A stretch of 64,000 nucleotides of DNA, from the NCBI RefSeq assembly GCF_000400505.1, contig NZ_CM001857.1, positions 1,262,631-1,326,630 on the forward strand. Direction: 5' to 3'. The DNA is from Musicola paradisiaca NCPPB 2511. Its GTDB lineage: Bacteria > Pseudomonadota > Gammaproteobacteria > Enterobacterales > Enterobacteriaceae. Under the pieces are notes generated by a model, which was not told the origin of the DNA, made no database searches, and saw only the letters and a list, made by a program, of their open reading frames with translations. This document shows, piece by piece, positions 8,591-18,313 of this stretch (positions are counted from its first letter, which is position 1; every line of letters starts with the position of its first letter). The position numbers were made by a program, and so were the translations under genes.

Positions 8591-9427
8591 ATGAGAATTA
8601 CATCGACGGCGTATAGCCAGCGTGTGATTTCTACGGTGAGTAATCAAAGCCGAGAGGCGACGTTTGCGCAGATGCTAAATAGCAAGGCGGAAGCATTAAA
8701 TCAGGGAACGGCGAAAGGGCGAACGGCAGAAAGCATTGCGGGTTCGGGCAATGATCTGTCGTTTGAGTCGATACAGAACAGCTTCGATGAATGGCTTGCC
8801 GAGCGGGAAGCGGCCGGTTTGCCTCAGGAGCGGCTGCAGCTTATTGCCGATTCTCGCGACACTTTTCTTAGCGTCGTGAAAAGGGCGCAGGAAGAGGGCG
8901 GGTATAGCGATCCCCAATCCTTTGTGAAGAGTCTCAGTGAAAACGAACTGAGCGCATTGCAACATACCCACATGGGGCTCACGGCATTGCATCCTGATGA
9001 GATGAGCACTGAACAGGCATTTAACCTGTTGGTATCGATGAACCAGTCGCAGGATATCGACAGAGACGGGTATACGAACGTCGGCCATGAGTTTCCCATG
9101 ATGGTTTTCCCCCCCAGGGATGCGCCGCAATCGTTTAAAGATGCCTGGGAAGAGAGCACGAAAGATATGAGCTCCGACGATGTGGGTATGATGATGCTGA
9201 GCATGTGGATGTCGGTACAGGCTGCTTCGGTAACGCTCAATTCGGATGGTTCCCCCGGCCGGGTTTATGTGGATGGCACCCAACTGGACTATAAAGCGCT
9301 AGTAGATGGCGAACTGGAATCGACAATTAACAGTTACTCGTATCAGGAAACCGATGAGCAGCGCGAAAATGTGCTGCGCATGGTCGCGAACTATCAAGTA
9401 TTACGGGATCGTTTGATGACCGCCTGA
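8591..9427 (+). CDS. Unrecognised 278-residue protein
   Basis: No family is recognised. The start ATG at 8591 follows AAGGAG by 7 bases; an in-frame ATG upstream at 8555 lacks a ribosome-binding site. The product is acidic, with no signal peptide or transmembrane segment. The first 25 residues are Ser/Thr-rich (MRITSTAYSQRVISTVSNQS), a composition seen in many type III secreted proteins but not diagnostic. The middle contains an Asp/Gly segment (DIDRDGYTNVGHEF) with EF-hand-like spacing, then a Met-rich helix (DVGMMMLSMWMS). It looks helical overall. It sits between a transporter and kdpE with no operon partner. E. coli has nothing equivalent here. A flagellar or secreted protein is a guess based on the N-terminus and the weak sigma-28-like element. 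Confidence 0.75.
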   Translation: MRITSTAYSQRVISTVSNQSREATFAQMLNSKAEALNQGTAKGRTAESIAGSGNDLSFESIQNSFDEWLAEREAAGLPQERLQLIADSRDTFLSVVKRAQEEGGYSDPQSFVKSLSENELSALQHTHMGLTALHPDEMSTEQAFNLLVSMNQSQDIDRDGYTNVGHEFPMMVFPPRDAPQSFKDAWEESTKDMSSDDVGMMMLSMWMSVQAASVTLNSDGSPGRVYVDGTQLDYKALVDGELESTINSYSYQETDEQRENVLRMVANYQVLRDRLMTA

Positions 9428-9449
9428 CGGCGCCAACTGCTGTCGGGAG

Positions 9450-10130
9450 CTAAGGCATAAAGCGGTAGCCGATGGCGGTTTCGGTAATAAAGTGACGGGG
9501 ACGCGCCGGGTCTTGTTCCAGTTTCTGGCGCAGATGGCCCATATAAATACGCAGGTAGTGGCTGTGCTCCACCGCATTCGGCCCCCATACCTGATTGAGC
9601 AACTGGCGTTGGGTCAGCACCTTGCCGGGATTGGCAAGCAGGGTGGCCAGCAACCGGAACTCGATGGGGGTGAGATGGATCGCCTCATCGGCGCGGCTGA
9701 CCTGGCGATTGACCAGATCGACGGTGACATCGGAAAAGACGATCAGTGGCGAAGACTGCGGCGCAGTGCTGGCGCGACGCAGCGCGACCCGCACGCGGGC
9801 CAGCAATTCGCCGATGCCAAAGGGTTTGGTCAGATAATCTTCCGCGCCGGCGTCCAGCGCGTCGATCTTGTCCTGTTCATCGGTGCGGGCGGAAAGCACG
9901 ATAATTGGAATGGCGCTCCACTGGCGCAGATCGCGGATATAGTCGATACCGTCGCCGTCCGGCAGGCCCAGATCGAGAATAATCAGGTCGGGTTTGCGGG
10001 TCGCCGCCTCAATCAGGCCGCGTTGCAGGGTTTCGGCATCGAAAACACGGCACCCCTCGCTTTCCAGCGCGTTGCGCAAGAAGCGGCGGATCTCTCTCTC
10101 GTCTTCCACGATCAGTATGTTGGTCTGCAA
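9450..10130 (-). CDS. kdpE: KdpE, response regulator of the Kdp K+ transport operon
   Basis: 226 residues, OmpR family. The receiver domain has the acidic pair EDE near residues 9-11, the phospho-acceptor Asp53 (IILDLGLPDGDG) and the KPFGIGE loop. The C-terminal winged helix ends RPRHFITETAIGYRFMP. I chose a TTG start at 10130: GGGGAG lies ten bases upstream, the protein then begins LQTNILIVEDE as in E. coli, and the gap from the kdpD stop is 4 bases. An ATG at 10148 would add MGRHRP, and the open frame to 10304 is overlap with kdpD. KdpE activates the operon when phosphorylated by KdpD. Confidence 0.95.
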   Translation of the reverse strand: MQTNILIVEDEREIRRFLRNALESEGCRVFDAETLQRGLIEAATRKPDLIILDLGLPDGDGIDYIRDLRQWSAIPIIVLSARTDEQDKIDALDAGAEDYLTKPFGIGELLARVRVALRRASTAPQSSPLIVFSDVTVDLVNRQVSRADEAIHLTPIEFRLLATLLANPGKVLTQRQLLNQVWGPNAVEHSHYLRIYMGHLRQKLEQDPARPRHFITETAIGYRFMP

Positions 10131-10134
10131 CGGT

Positions 10135-12867
10135 CTATGTCTCCCCATCCTCGGGTTCGATATCAGGCGGCGCGTTGAGCGGCAGGGTAAAGTGGAATAC
10201 CGCACCGCCGGTGTCGGCAGAATTTGTCGTGTTGAGGTTATTGGCCCAAATACGGCCGCCGTGGATTTCGACAATCGCCCGGCAGATGGCGAGCCCCAAC
10301 CCAACGCCCGGTATCGACGACTCTTTCTGCCCGCGAGCGAACTTGTCGAAGATAGCCTTCTCCTGCCCGGCCGGAATGCCGGGGCCGTTGTCTTTCACCT
10401 GCACTTCCAACTGTTCGCCGTCAACCGACGATGACACCGTCCGGGCCGACAGTGTGATGATCGCTTGTTCGCCGGCATATTTGATCGCATTTTCCAGCAA
10501 GTTGATCAGCACACGCTCGATCAGGCTGGCGTCGCAGTACACCAGCGTCATCTCCTGCGGCAACTGTAGCTGAATGGTATGGTTTGCCCACGAATTTTCC
10601 AACTGTCGCAGCGCGCTTCCGGTTAATTCCTCCAGTGTTTGCCACTCTTTGCGCAGATGGAAACCGTCGGATTGGATGCGCGCCATATCCAGCAGATTAT
10701 TCACCAAACGTGTGGTGTTGATGATTTGCTGACGGAGTTGATTCGCGTGCGGCGCATAGGGAGAGCCCGCCGACGCCAGATTGAGGGTGAGTATTTCCGC
10801 TTGCCCGAACAGCACCGTCAGCGGTGTACGCAAATCGTGGGACAACGCGGCCAGCAGTGAATTGCGCAACTGTTCCCGTTCGGCGTCCAGCCGGGCATTT
10901 TCGGTACTTTTCACCAGATAAAGACGCTCCAGCGCATTGGTGATCAATACCGTGAAGGTTTCCAGCATGCGCTGCTGTTCCGGGATCATTAACTGGCGGG
11001 CATTACCCGGTTCGATGGCGATAACGCCAAATGCCTGCTGCGCCGTGACCAGCGGCAGCAACTGGTAGGGAACGCCGGGTAGCGTCGAGGTGCCGGCCCC
11101 CGCCGGTGTGGCATGGTCGTAACTCCAGCGGGCAATGGCGGGGTCAACGCTTAAGCGATCCGGTTCGTCCAGTGCCATGGGGTGCAGTTCATCATCCGGC
11201 GAGGCGTGGTCAGCAAGCAGAATGGCGATGCGCGCCTGAAAGGTGGTGCGCAGAAAATGGTGGCTGGCTTTGGCGATATCCTGCACGGACAGGCTGCGGT
11301 TCAGCGCTTTGGACATCTCGTACAGATGGCGGACGCGCTGTTCGCGGTAACGGGCGACACGGGCCTGATAGCGCACGCCTGCCGTGAGGTTGCCCACCAG
11401 AATGCCGACGCTGAGCATCACCGCGAACGTCACCAGATATTGGGCGTCGGCAACGGCGAGGGTGCCTTTGGGCGCGACGAAGAACAGATCGAAACTGGCG
11501 ACGTTGAGTACCGCCGACAATACCGACGGCCAACGCCCATAGAACAGCGACACTACCACCACCGCCAACAGATAGAGCATCACCAGATTGACGGGCTCCA
11601 GCATCGCGAAGGGCGACCACAGCGCCAGCAGAGTGATCAGCGTGCACAAACCGATCGCGACCCCGCAGCCATAAAACTGCAACCGCCATTTGTCCACCAA
11701 GCTACGGGTGTCGGTGGCTTTGATGGCAGACAGCGGCCGTTCATTCTGTGTCGAGACCACCACCAAATCGAGATCCGGCCCTAGCCGGCCCAGCTTGTCG
11801 GCAAAGCGTTTCCGGCGCCAGCCGAACCCTGTCTCGCTGTGGCGGCCAATCACGATTTTGCTGAGATTGTGTTCGCGGGCGTAACGCAGCACGGCGCGCT
11901 CCGCATCCGGATCGGACAGCGTGGCGGTTTCCGCGCCCAGATCCTGCGCCAGTTTCAGCGCCCGCAGGATGGCGCGGCGCTGTGGTTCCGGCAGGCGGTG
12001 CAAACCGGGCGTTTCCACGTAGACCGCGTGCCAGACGCTACCCAATCGGGCAGCCAGCCGGGCCGCGGTACGCACCAATTTTTCATTGCCTTGCCCTTGG
12101 CCGATGCACAGTAAGATGGCATCGCGCGTATGCCAGACACGCTCCTTGCCCTGGCTGGCGCGCATCTGATCATCCACCCGGTCTGCCGTGCGGCGCAGCG
12201 CCAGTTCACGCAACGCGATCAGATTGCCCCGGCGAAAGAAATTTTCGATGGCGCGTTCCGCCTGAACCGGCAGATAAACTTTCCCCTCGTTTAATCGCTG
12301 GCGCAAATCATCCGGCGGCAGGTCGACCAGTACCACTTCGGTGGCCTCGTCAAAAATAGGGTCGGGCACCGTTTCCCGTACCCGGATGCCGGTAATGCCG
12401 CCGACGATATCATTCAGGCTTTCCAGATGCTGAACGTTGACGGTGGTGAACACATCAATACCTGCATCCAACAACTCCTGCACATCCTGCCAGCGCTTGG
12501 GATGGCGAGAACCGCGCAAGTTACTGTGCGCCAGTTCGTCAATCAGGATCAGTGCCGGGCTACGGGCTAACGCGGCGTCCAGATCGAATTCGTGGTGATG
12601 ACGGCCGTGATGGCCGATACGCTTCATCGGCAACTGCGGCAGGCCATCCAGCAACGCAGCGGTTTCGCTGCGACCATGCGTTTCCACCACGCCGACCAGC
12701 ACATCCAGCCCCTGGGATTTTAGCCGCTGGGCCTCTTGCAGCATGGCGTAGGTTTTGCCCACGCCCGCACAGGCGCCAAAGAAAATCTTCAGTTTTCCGC
12801 GCGGTTGTTCGCCAATCTGGCTGAGCAACGTGTCCGGATCAGGGCGATGCTGTTCCTCTTCGGTCAT
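10135..12867 (-). CDS. kdpD: KdpD, K+/turgor sensor histidine kinase
   Basis: 910 residues (E. coli 894). The N-terminal KdpD domain holds the Walker A GACAGVGKT at 31-39 and Walker B ALILIDELAH. A universal-stress-protein domain follows at about 250-375, four clustered transmembrane helices at about 400-495, a GAF-like domain, then HisKA with the phospho-acceptor His677 (LSHDLRTPLT) and HATPase (NLLENAIKYAGE, DNGPGIP, GVGLGLAI). It phosphorylates KdpE at low K+ or ionic stress. A Shine-Dalgarno AAGGA precedes the ATG. Same-strand kdpC is 14 bases upstream. Confidence 0.98.
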   Translation of the reverse strand: MTEEEQHRPDPDTLLSQIGEQPRGKLKIFFGACAGVGKTYAMLQEAQRLKSQGLDVLVGVVETHGRSETAALLDGLPQLPMKRIGHHGRHHHEFDLDAALARSPALILIDELAHSNLRGSRHPKRWQDVQELLDAGIDVFTTVNVQHLESLNDIVGGITGIRVRETVPDPIFDEATEVVLVDLPPDDLRQRLNEGKVYLPVQAERAIENFFRRGNLIALRELALRRTADRVDDQMRASQGKERVWHTRDAILLCIGQGQGNEKLVRTAARLAARLGSVWHAVYVETPGLHRLPEPQRRAILRALKLAQDLGAETATLSDPDAERAVLRYAREHNLSKIVIGRHSETGFGWRRKRFADKLGRLGPDLDLVVVSTQNERPLSAIKATDTRSLVDKWRLQFYGCGVAIGLCTLITLLALWSPFAMLEPVNLVMLYLLAVVVVSLFYGRWPSVLSAVLNVASFDLFFVAPKGTLAVADAQYLVTFAVMLSVGILVGNLTAGVRYQARVARYREQRVRHLYEMSKALNRSLSVQDIAKASHHFLRTTFQARIAILLADHASPDDELHPMALDEPDRLSVDPAIARWSYDHATPAGAGTSTLPGVPYQLLPLVTAQQAFGVIAIEPGNARQLMIPEQQRMLETFTVLITNALERLYLVKSTENARLDAEREQLRNSLLAALSHDLRTPLTVLFGQAEILTLNLASAGSPYAPHANQLRQQIINTTRLVNNLLDMARIQSDGFHLRKEWQTLEELTGSALRQLENSWANHTIQLQLPQEMTLVYCDASLIERVLINLLENAIKYAGEQAIITLSARTVSSSVDGEQLEVQVKDNGPGIPAGQEKAIFDKFARGQKESSIPGVGLGLAICRAIVEIHGGRIWANNLNTTNSADTGGAVFHFTLPLNAPPDIEPEDGET

Positions 12868-12881
12868 GGCGGTTCCTTATC

Positions 12882-13457
12882 TCAGGGCTGTGGTTTGATC
12901 TGATCCAGCGCCAAATTCAACTCTACTACATTCACCACCGGCGCGCCGATAAAGGCCGGCATCGGTGTTTGGGTAGCGCGAGTGATTAATTGTTCGACCA
13001 CGGTTGTCGATAGACCACGCGCCTTAGCGATACGGTCTGCCTGATACTGCGCTGCTTGCGGCGAGATATGCGGGTCGAGGCCGCTGGCGGAAGCCGTGAC
13101 CAAATCCACCGGCACCGGGGCGTCATTGTTCTGGCGTTGACGCCAGTTCTTGACGTTCTGGCCGATGGCCTGATCCAGCGCCGGGTTGCTGGTCGCCAGA
13201 TTACTGCCGCCGGACGCCAACGGGTTATAGGCGCTGTCCAGGGTCGCGGACGGACGCCCCTGGAAGTCGCCGTCGCGGCTGAAAGACTGGCCGATCAGTG
13301 CGGAACCGACGACCTTACCCTGCCGATACAACAAGGAACCGTTGGCCTGCGCCGGAAACCACCACTGGCCAAGGCCGGTGATCAGCAGCGGGTAAGCCAC
13401 CCCGGTTATCAGTGTCATGAGCAGCAGCATGACCAGCGAAGAGCGAAGATAACGCAT
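12882..13457 (-). CDS. kdpC: KdpC, K+-transporting ATPase subunit C
   Basis: 191 residues. One N-terminal transmembrane helix ([21 protein letters not shown]) anchors a periplasmic domain containing the conserved [16 protein letters not shown] and [10 protein letters not shown]. It stabilises the KdpAB complex in the inner membrane. AAGGAG precedes the ATG, and it is 15 bases from kdpB. Confidence 0.97.
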   Translation of the reverse strand: MRYLRSSLVMLLLMTLITGVAYPLLITGLGQWWFPAQANGSLLYRQGKVVGSALIGQSFSRDGDFQGRPSATLDSAYNPLASGGSNLATSNPALDQAIGQNVKNWRQRQNNDAPVPVDLVTASASGLDPHISPQAAQYQADRIAKARGLSTTVVEQLITRATQTPMPAFIGAPVVNVVELNLALDQIKPQP

Positions 13458-13472
13458 GATATGTCTCCTTAT

Positions 13473-15539
13473 TTACGCCACGCTGAGCGCCGTCAGCATG
13501 AGGTCGATCAACTTGATGCCCAGAAACGGCACCACCAGACCGCCGACGCCGTAAATCCACAGGTTGCGGCTGAGCAGCGCGGCGGCGCTCATCGGGCGAT
13601 AGTCGATACCTTTTAGCGCCAGTGGGATCAGAAATACGATGATCAGCGCGTTGAAGATCACCGCCGACAGCATGGCGGAGGTCGGGGAGTGCAACTGCAT
13701 CACGTTCAGCGCATTAAGCTGCGGATAGGTGGCGGCGAAGGCGGCAGGAACGATGGCGAAATACTTGGCGACATCGTTGGCGATACTGAAGGTGGTCAAT
13801 GATCCGCGGGTCATCAGCATCTGTTTACCGATGTGCACCACCTCGATAAGCTTGGTGGGGTTGGAGTCCAGATCCACCATGTTGCCCGCTTCCTTGGCGG
13901 CCTGGGTACCGGAGTTCATCGCCACCGCGACATCGGCCTGCGCCAGCGCCGGGGCATCGTTGGTGCCGTCGCCGGTCATCGCTACCATGCGGCCCTCGGC
14001 CTGATACTGGCGGATCAGCGCCAGCTTGGCTTCCGGCGTGGCCTCCGACAGAAAATCATCCACGCCGGCCTCGGCGGCGATAGCGGCGGCGGTTAGCGGG
14101 TTATCGCCGGTGATCATCACCGTTTTGATCCCCATGTTGCGCAGTTCGGCGAAACGCTCCTTGATGCCGCCTTTGACGATATCCTTCAGCGCGACCACCC
14201 CCAGCACCTTGCGGCCTTCGGCGACCACCAGCGGCGTGCCGCCCTGACGCGCGACGTTGGCGACGCTCTCCTCTACGCTACTGGAAAAATGCCCTTGATT
14301 GGCCTCGATATAGCGGCGAATCGCGTCCACTGCGCCTTTGCGGATGGTGCGCCCCTGAACGTTGACGCCGCTCATCCGGGTTTGGGCCGAGAAGGGGACG
14401 AAGGTCGCGTCCAGATCCTGCAACGGGCGCTCGCGCAGATTGAAGCGTTGTTTAGCCAGTATCACAATGCTGCGGCCTTCCGGCGTTTCATCCGCCAGCG
14501 ACGCCAGTTGGGCCGCGTCCGCCAGCGCCTGTTCGCTGACCCCCGGCGCGGGCAGAAAGGCGGAGGCCTGACGGTTGCCTAACGTGATGGTGCCGGTTTT
14601 GTCCAGCAGCAGAACATCGATGTCGCCTGCGGCTTCCACCGCGCGGCCGCTGGTGGCAATCACGTTGGCGCTCAGCATCCGGCTCATCCCGGCGATACCG
14701 ATGGCCGACAGCAGGCCGCCGATGGTCGTGGGGATCAGGCACACCAGCAGTGCAACCAAAATAGTGACGCTGATCGTGGCGCCGTGGTGGTTGGCGAGCA
14801 CACTGAACCAGGAGAATGGCGACAGTGTGGCGGTCACGAGCAGAAAAATGAGTGTCAGCTCCACCAACAGGATAGTCAGCGCGATCTCGTTAGGCGTTTT
14901 GCGCCGCCGGGCGCCTTCCACCATGGCGATCATCCGATCGATAAAGGTTTCGCCGGGATTGACGGAACACTGGATCACCAGCCAGTCCGACAGTACCCGG
15001 GTTCCGCCGGTCACTGAGGCGAAATCGCCGCCGGATTCACGGATCACCGGCGCAGATTCGCCAGTGATGGCGCTCTCGTCCACCGAAGCGCCGCCTTCCA
15101 GCACTTCGCCGTCGCAAGGGATCATCTCTCCAGCCCGCACGATCACCCAATCGCCTTTGCGCAAGGAATCGGCGGGGATTTTTTGACTGTCGGCGTGGGC
15201 TCGTGGTTCGCTGAGCTTGTTGGCCCAACTGGTTTTTTTCACGCCTTTCAGGGTTTCGGCCTGCGCCTTGCTACGCCCCTCGGCCAGTGCCTCGGCGAAA
15301 TTGGCGAACAGGACGGTAATCCATAGCCACAGGGCCACCAGCCCGGTAAACATGCCGTTACCTTCGGTCTGGCCGGCGAGGATCGCCAGCCAGATGCCGC
15401 TGGTGAGCAGGCTGCCCAGATAGACGATAAACATCACCGGGTTGCGCCACTGAGCGCGTGGGTCGAATTTTTTCACCGCATCCAGCAGCGCGTTGCGCAC
15501 CAGTGCGGAATCAACGAGGGAAAGCTGTTTACGAATCAT
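13473..15539 (-). CDS. kdpB: KdpB, P-type ATPase subunit of the K+ pump
   Basis: 688 residues (E. coli 682). The actuator-domain TGES (159-162) includes Ser162, the residue that is inhibitory when phosphorylated in E. coli. Phosphorylated Asp313 lies in DKTGTITLG. The hinge [20 protein letters not shown] is followed by the last membrane helices. It hydrolyses ATP to drive K+ through KdpA. The order kdpF-A-B-C-D-E is intact with short gaps. Confidence 0.98.
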   Translation of the reverse strand: MIRKQLSLVDSALVRNALLDAVKKFDPRAQWRNPVMFIVYLGSLLTSGIWLAILAGQTEGNGMFTGLVALWLWITVLFANFAEALAEGRSKAQAETLKGVKKTSWANKLSEPRAHADSQKIPADSLRKGDWVIVRAGEMIPCDGEVLEGGASVDESAITGESAPVIRESGGDFASVTGGTRVLSDWLVIQCSVNPGETFIDRMIAMVEGARRRKTPNEIALTILLVELTLIFLLVTATLSPFSWFSVLANHHGATISVTILVALLVCLIPTTIGGLLSAIGIAGMSRMLSANVIATSGRAVEAAGDIDVLLLDKTGTITLGNRQASAFLPAPGVSEQALADAAQLASLADETPEGRSIVILAKQRFNLRERPLQDLDATFVPFSAQTRMSGVNVQGRTIRKGAVDAIRRYIEANQGHFSSSVEESVANVARQGGTPLVVAEGRKVLGVVALKDIVKGGIKERFAELRNMGIKTVMITGDNPLTAAAIAAEAGVDDFLSEATPEAKLALIRQYQAEGRMVAMTGDGTNDAPALAQADVAVAMNSGTQAAKEAGNMVDLDSNPTKLIEVVHIGKQMLMTRGSLTTFSIANDVAKYFAIVPAAFAATYPQLNALNVMQLHSPTSAMLSAVIFNALIIVFLIPLALKGIDYRPMSAAALLSRNLWIYGVGGLVVPFLGIKLIDLMLTALSVA

Positions 15540-15553
15540 GTTCTTTCTCCGGT

Positions 15554-17239
15554 TCAGCGAACCAGACTCAACTGTAAATGTTCGGCAACCGGGCCGAGCG
15601 CCAGGGCAGGGATGAAGGTCAACGCGCTGATAAGCAGGATGATGGCGATCAGCATGCCGATGAACAGCGGCCCTCGGGTGCTGAGGGAGCCGCGGGTTTC
15701 CGGCTGGCGTTTCTTGGCGGCTAACGAACCGGCGATAGCCAGTACCGGGATCATGACCGAGAAACGGCCGACCAACATGGCGAATGCCAGCGTCAGGTTA
15801 TAAAACGGTGTATTGACGTTGAGACCGCCGAAGGCGCTGCCGTTGTTGTTGGCGGCGGAGGAGTAGGCGTAGAGCACTTCGCTGAAACCGTGCGCGCCGG
15901 GGTTGAAGATGCCGCTGCGCCCCGCTTCGGTGCCAAGCGCCAGCGCGGTGCCCAGCAGCACCAATGCCGGGGTGATCAGGATCGCCAGCGCCGCCATTTT
16001 CATCTCCCAGGCATCGATTTTCTTGCCGAGATACTCCGGCGTGCGGCCGATCATCAGCCCGGCGATAAATACCGTCAGCAGTACGAAGATCAGCATGCCG
16101 TATAAGCCGGAACCCACGCCGCCGAAAATCACTTCTCCCACCTGCATCAGCCACATCGGTACCATACCGCCCAGCGCGGTGAACGAGTCATGCATAGCAT
16201 TGACCGCGCCGCAGGACGTCGCGGTGGTGATGGCGGCGAAGAAGGCGGAGGCGAGTACGCCGAAACGGGTTTCCTTCCCCTCCATGTTTTGTGCGGAATC
16301 TGCGCCCAGCGCCAGTAGATGCGGGTTGCCGCTGACTTCGGCGTACATCGTCACTGCGGACGCGGCGATCAGCATCAGCGACATCGCCCAGAGCAGCGTG
16401 TGGCCCTGGCGAACATCGTTGACCACCCGACCGAAGGCAAAGCAGAGCGCTGCGGGGATGAGCAGGATCGACAGCATCTGTATCAGGTTGCTCAGCGCGG
16501 TCGGGTTTTCAAACGGGTGCGCGGAGTTGGCGCCAAAAAAACCGCCGCCGTTGGTACCGAGCATCTTGATGGCTTCCTGCGACGCTACCGGGCCCATCGG
16601 CAGAATCTGCGTTGCGCCTTCCAGCGTGGTTGCCGACTGATAAGGCAGAAAGTTCTGGATCGTGCCCTGACTGATGAAAAATAGCGCCATCAACATCGCG
16701 ATCGGCAACAAAAGATAGAGGTTGATACGTATCAAATCGAGCCAGGCGTTGCCTAGCGCCTGTGTGGAGCGGCGGGCAAACGCACGCATTAAAACAAAGG
16801 CGACAGCGATGCCGGTGGCGGCGGAGAGAAAGTTCTGCACCGTTAATCCCAGCATCTGACTGAAATAACTGAGCGTGTTCTCGCCGCTGTAAGCCTGCCA
16901 GTTGGTATTGGTCACAAAACTGATGGCGGTATTTAACGCCAGATGCCAGGACATGCCGGGCAGATGTTGGGGATTCAGCGGCAGATGCTGTTGAAACATC
17001 ATGATCAACAGCAGTAGCACGATGCCGCCGGCGTTGAGCAGTAGAATGGCCAGCGCGTATTGCCGCCAGTTCATTTCACTCTGCGGGAAACCGCACAGCC
17101 GGGCAAGGTCGTGTTCCAGCGGCAGCAACACGCCGGTTTCCCCTTCAACCAAACGTGCCAGCCAGGCGCCTAACGGCTGCGACAGCACCAGCAGCAGCGC
17201 AAACAGGCTGACGATCAGTAAGAACGCATTGCCGGCCAT
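15554..17239 (-). CDS. kdpA: KdpA, K+-translocating channel-like subunit
   Basis: 561 residues with about ten transmembrane helices. It has the selectivity-filter-like repeats of the family: [50 protein letters not shown] and [11 protein letters not shown]. The ATG at 17239 shares its A with the kdpF stop (TGATG), and the ribosome-binding site GGAGGAA lies inside the end of kdpF, so translation of the two is coupled. Confidence 0.98.
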   Translation of the reverse strand: MAGNAFLLIVSLFALLLVLSQPLGAWLARLVEGETGVLLPLEHDLARLCGFPQSEMNWRQYALAILLLNAGGIVLLLLIMMFQQHLPLNPQHLPGMSWHLALNTAISFVTNTNWQAYSGENTLSYFSQMLGLTVQNFLSAATGIAVAFVLMRAFARRSTQALGNAWLDLIRINLYLLLPIAMLMALFFISQGTIQNFLPYQSATTLEGATQILPMGPVASQEAIKMLGTNGGGFFGANSAHPFENPTALSNLIQMLSILLIPAALCFAFGRVVNDVRQGHTLLWAMSLMLIAASAVTMYAEVSGNPHLLALGADSAQNMEGKETRFGVLASAFFAAITTATSCGAVNAMHDSFTALGGMVPMWLMQVGEVIFGGVGSGLYGMLIFVLLTVFIAGLMIGRTPEYLGKKIDAWEMKMAALAILITPALVLLGTALALGTEAGRSGIFNPGAHGFSEVLYAYSSAANNNGSAFGGLNVNTPFYNLTLAFAMLVGRFSVMIPVLAIAGSLAAKKRQPETRGSLSTRGPLFIGMLIAIILLISALTFIPALALGPVAEHLQLSLVR

Positions 17240-17328
17240 CAGAATTCCTCCGCATTAAGCAATGCATAACACAGGTACACCAGCAGCAGCGCCACCAGAA
17301 TACCTTCTGCAATCAAATCGATATTCAC
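17239..17328 (-). CDS. kdpF: KdpF, small stabilising subunit of the Kdp pump
   Basis: A 29-residue single-helix membrane peptide ([20 protein letters not shown] then YALLNAEEF). It starts at a GTG preceded by GGGAGG at good spacing and ends in the TGATG junction with kdpA. It matches E. coli KdpF (29 residues), which stabilises KdpABC. It is the first gene of the operon. Confidence 0.95.
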   Translation of the reverse strand: MNIDLIAEGILVALLLVYLCYALLNAEEF

Positions 17329-17370
17329 GAGATACCTCCCTGTCGAGGTCATTGGTCGATGCTGTCAGTC

Positions 17371-17433
17371 TAGGTAGCGCGGTAAAAAGAGGGTGCAAAT
17401 TTCGTGGGGGCGGGCGTAAAAAAAGTATAAAAA
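17371..17433 (-). promoter_or_regulatory. kdp promoter with T-rich KdpE-type operator
   Basis: On the minus strand the 18-base TTTTTATACTTTTTTTAC (17416-17433) closely resembles the T-rich KdpE site upstream of E. coli kdpF. It is followed by a -35 TTGCAC (17393-17398), a 16-base spacer and a -10 TACCTA (17371-17376), about 43 bases before the kdpF GTG. KdpE presumably activates here. Confidence 0.8.
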
Positions 17434-17785
17434 CGACGGCTGACGCAGTGCCTGGGCGCTGAAACCGGATGGGCGGAACGTGCAAGCGACGTCAGCGGTT
17501 GCCCGACAAGTTGGCTCTCGGCAAGGGGAACAGACGGCCCGTTTCTGCGGCCCTGTCCCTTGCGTGGAAGCAATGATTTAACGCGGCGTCCGCCTGCACG
17601 GTGACATCCCGTGAGGGTTTTGATTCATTATCATGTCATAGGTCATGGTTAGCATCATCAGGCCGGCGTTCAGGGTTGTAATCTGGTCTGATGAGTGCAA
17701 AAATTAACCAGTGGATGTCGATGTGTCGCCGTTTTCCTCGCTCCGGCGTTTTACATCGACCTGTTTGTTAGCTAGGAGGATGGTG
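17434..17785. other. Intergenic region between kdp and ybfA
   Basis: About 350 bases with no credible gene. It must contain the ybfA promoter, for which I see no convincing -35/-10 pair. A short open frame (17370-17573, minus) lacks a ribosome-binding site and family resemblance. Confidence 0.4.
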
Positions 17786-17992
17786 ATGGCATTTGGTTCC
17801 GAGTATCCCTTATACCGGGTGGTGTTGCGCCGGGTCGCCGTGATCGTTATCGGTGTGCTGGCGTTGCCTTGCCTGTTGTTCTGGCGCGACCGCGCCCGTT
17901 TTTATAGCTATCTGCATCGTGTCTGGCTCAAGACCAGTGATAAACCGGTATGGCTGGCGCAGTCTGAGCGTGCCGTCAACGAGCTGTATTAA
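17786..17992 (+). CDS. ybfA: YbfA small membrane protein
   Basis: 68 residues, the same length as E. coli YbfA. One transmembrane helix ([17 protein letters not shown]) is followed by the conserved [20 protein letters not shown]. The ATG at 17786 is chosen because AGGAGG ends six bases upstream; an ATG at 17780 would add two residues. Function is unknown. It is divergent from kdpF, as in E. coli. Confidence 0.93.
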   Translation: MAFGSEYPLYRVVLRRVAVIVIGVLALPCLLFWRDRARFYSYLHRVWLKTSDKPVWLAQSERAVNELY

Positions 17993-18313
17993 GCGGCGGC
18001 GTCAGGCTTTCGCGCCGCCCGCCGACGGTGCCTGCCAAACCGGCGGTGGATGGCCTATCCGGGTATGAGTCCGAAGGCGGTCAGTACCCTCTTGTTTTCG
18101 TATCACCCTGTCTGTTTTCGTTGACGATCGGCATGACAAGCCGTGTTGTCGCATCTCCTTACGACCTTAATCCCCATTCCCCCGGCATGACCGGCACGCC
18201 GCCCGGCGGCATTGTCGTCGGCATCGGTTTTTTCCCGCTTATTTCCCCGCTGAGGGCGCAATAAATCCGCTATGCTATTGAGATAGCATCATCTTTTTGA
18301 CATGAGGTTGATT
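17993..18313. other. Intergenic region between ybfA and ybgA
   Basis: 321 bases. A GC-rich imperfect hairpin follows ybfA (about 17990-18025). Near ybgA, ATGCTA-TTGAGA-TAGCAT (18272-18289) precedes a short T-run; it could be a weak terminator or may overlap the ybgA promoter. No ORF with a ribosome-binding site is seen. Confidence 0.4.

Noticed and set aside
18028..18264. 78-codon plus-strand frame between ybfA and ybgA
   Set aside because: No ribosome-binding site, Pro/Gly-rich random composition and no family resemblance.
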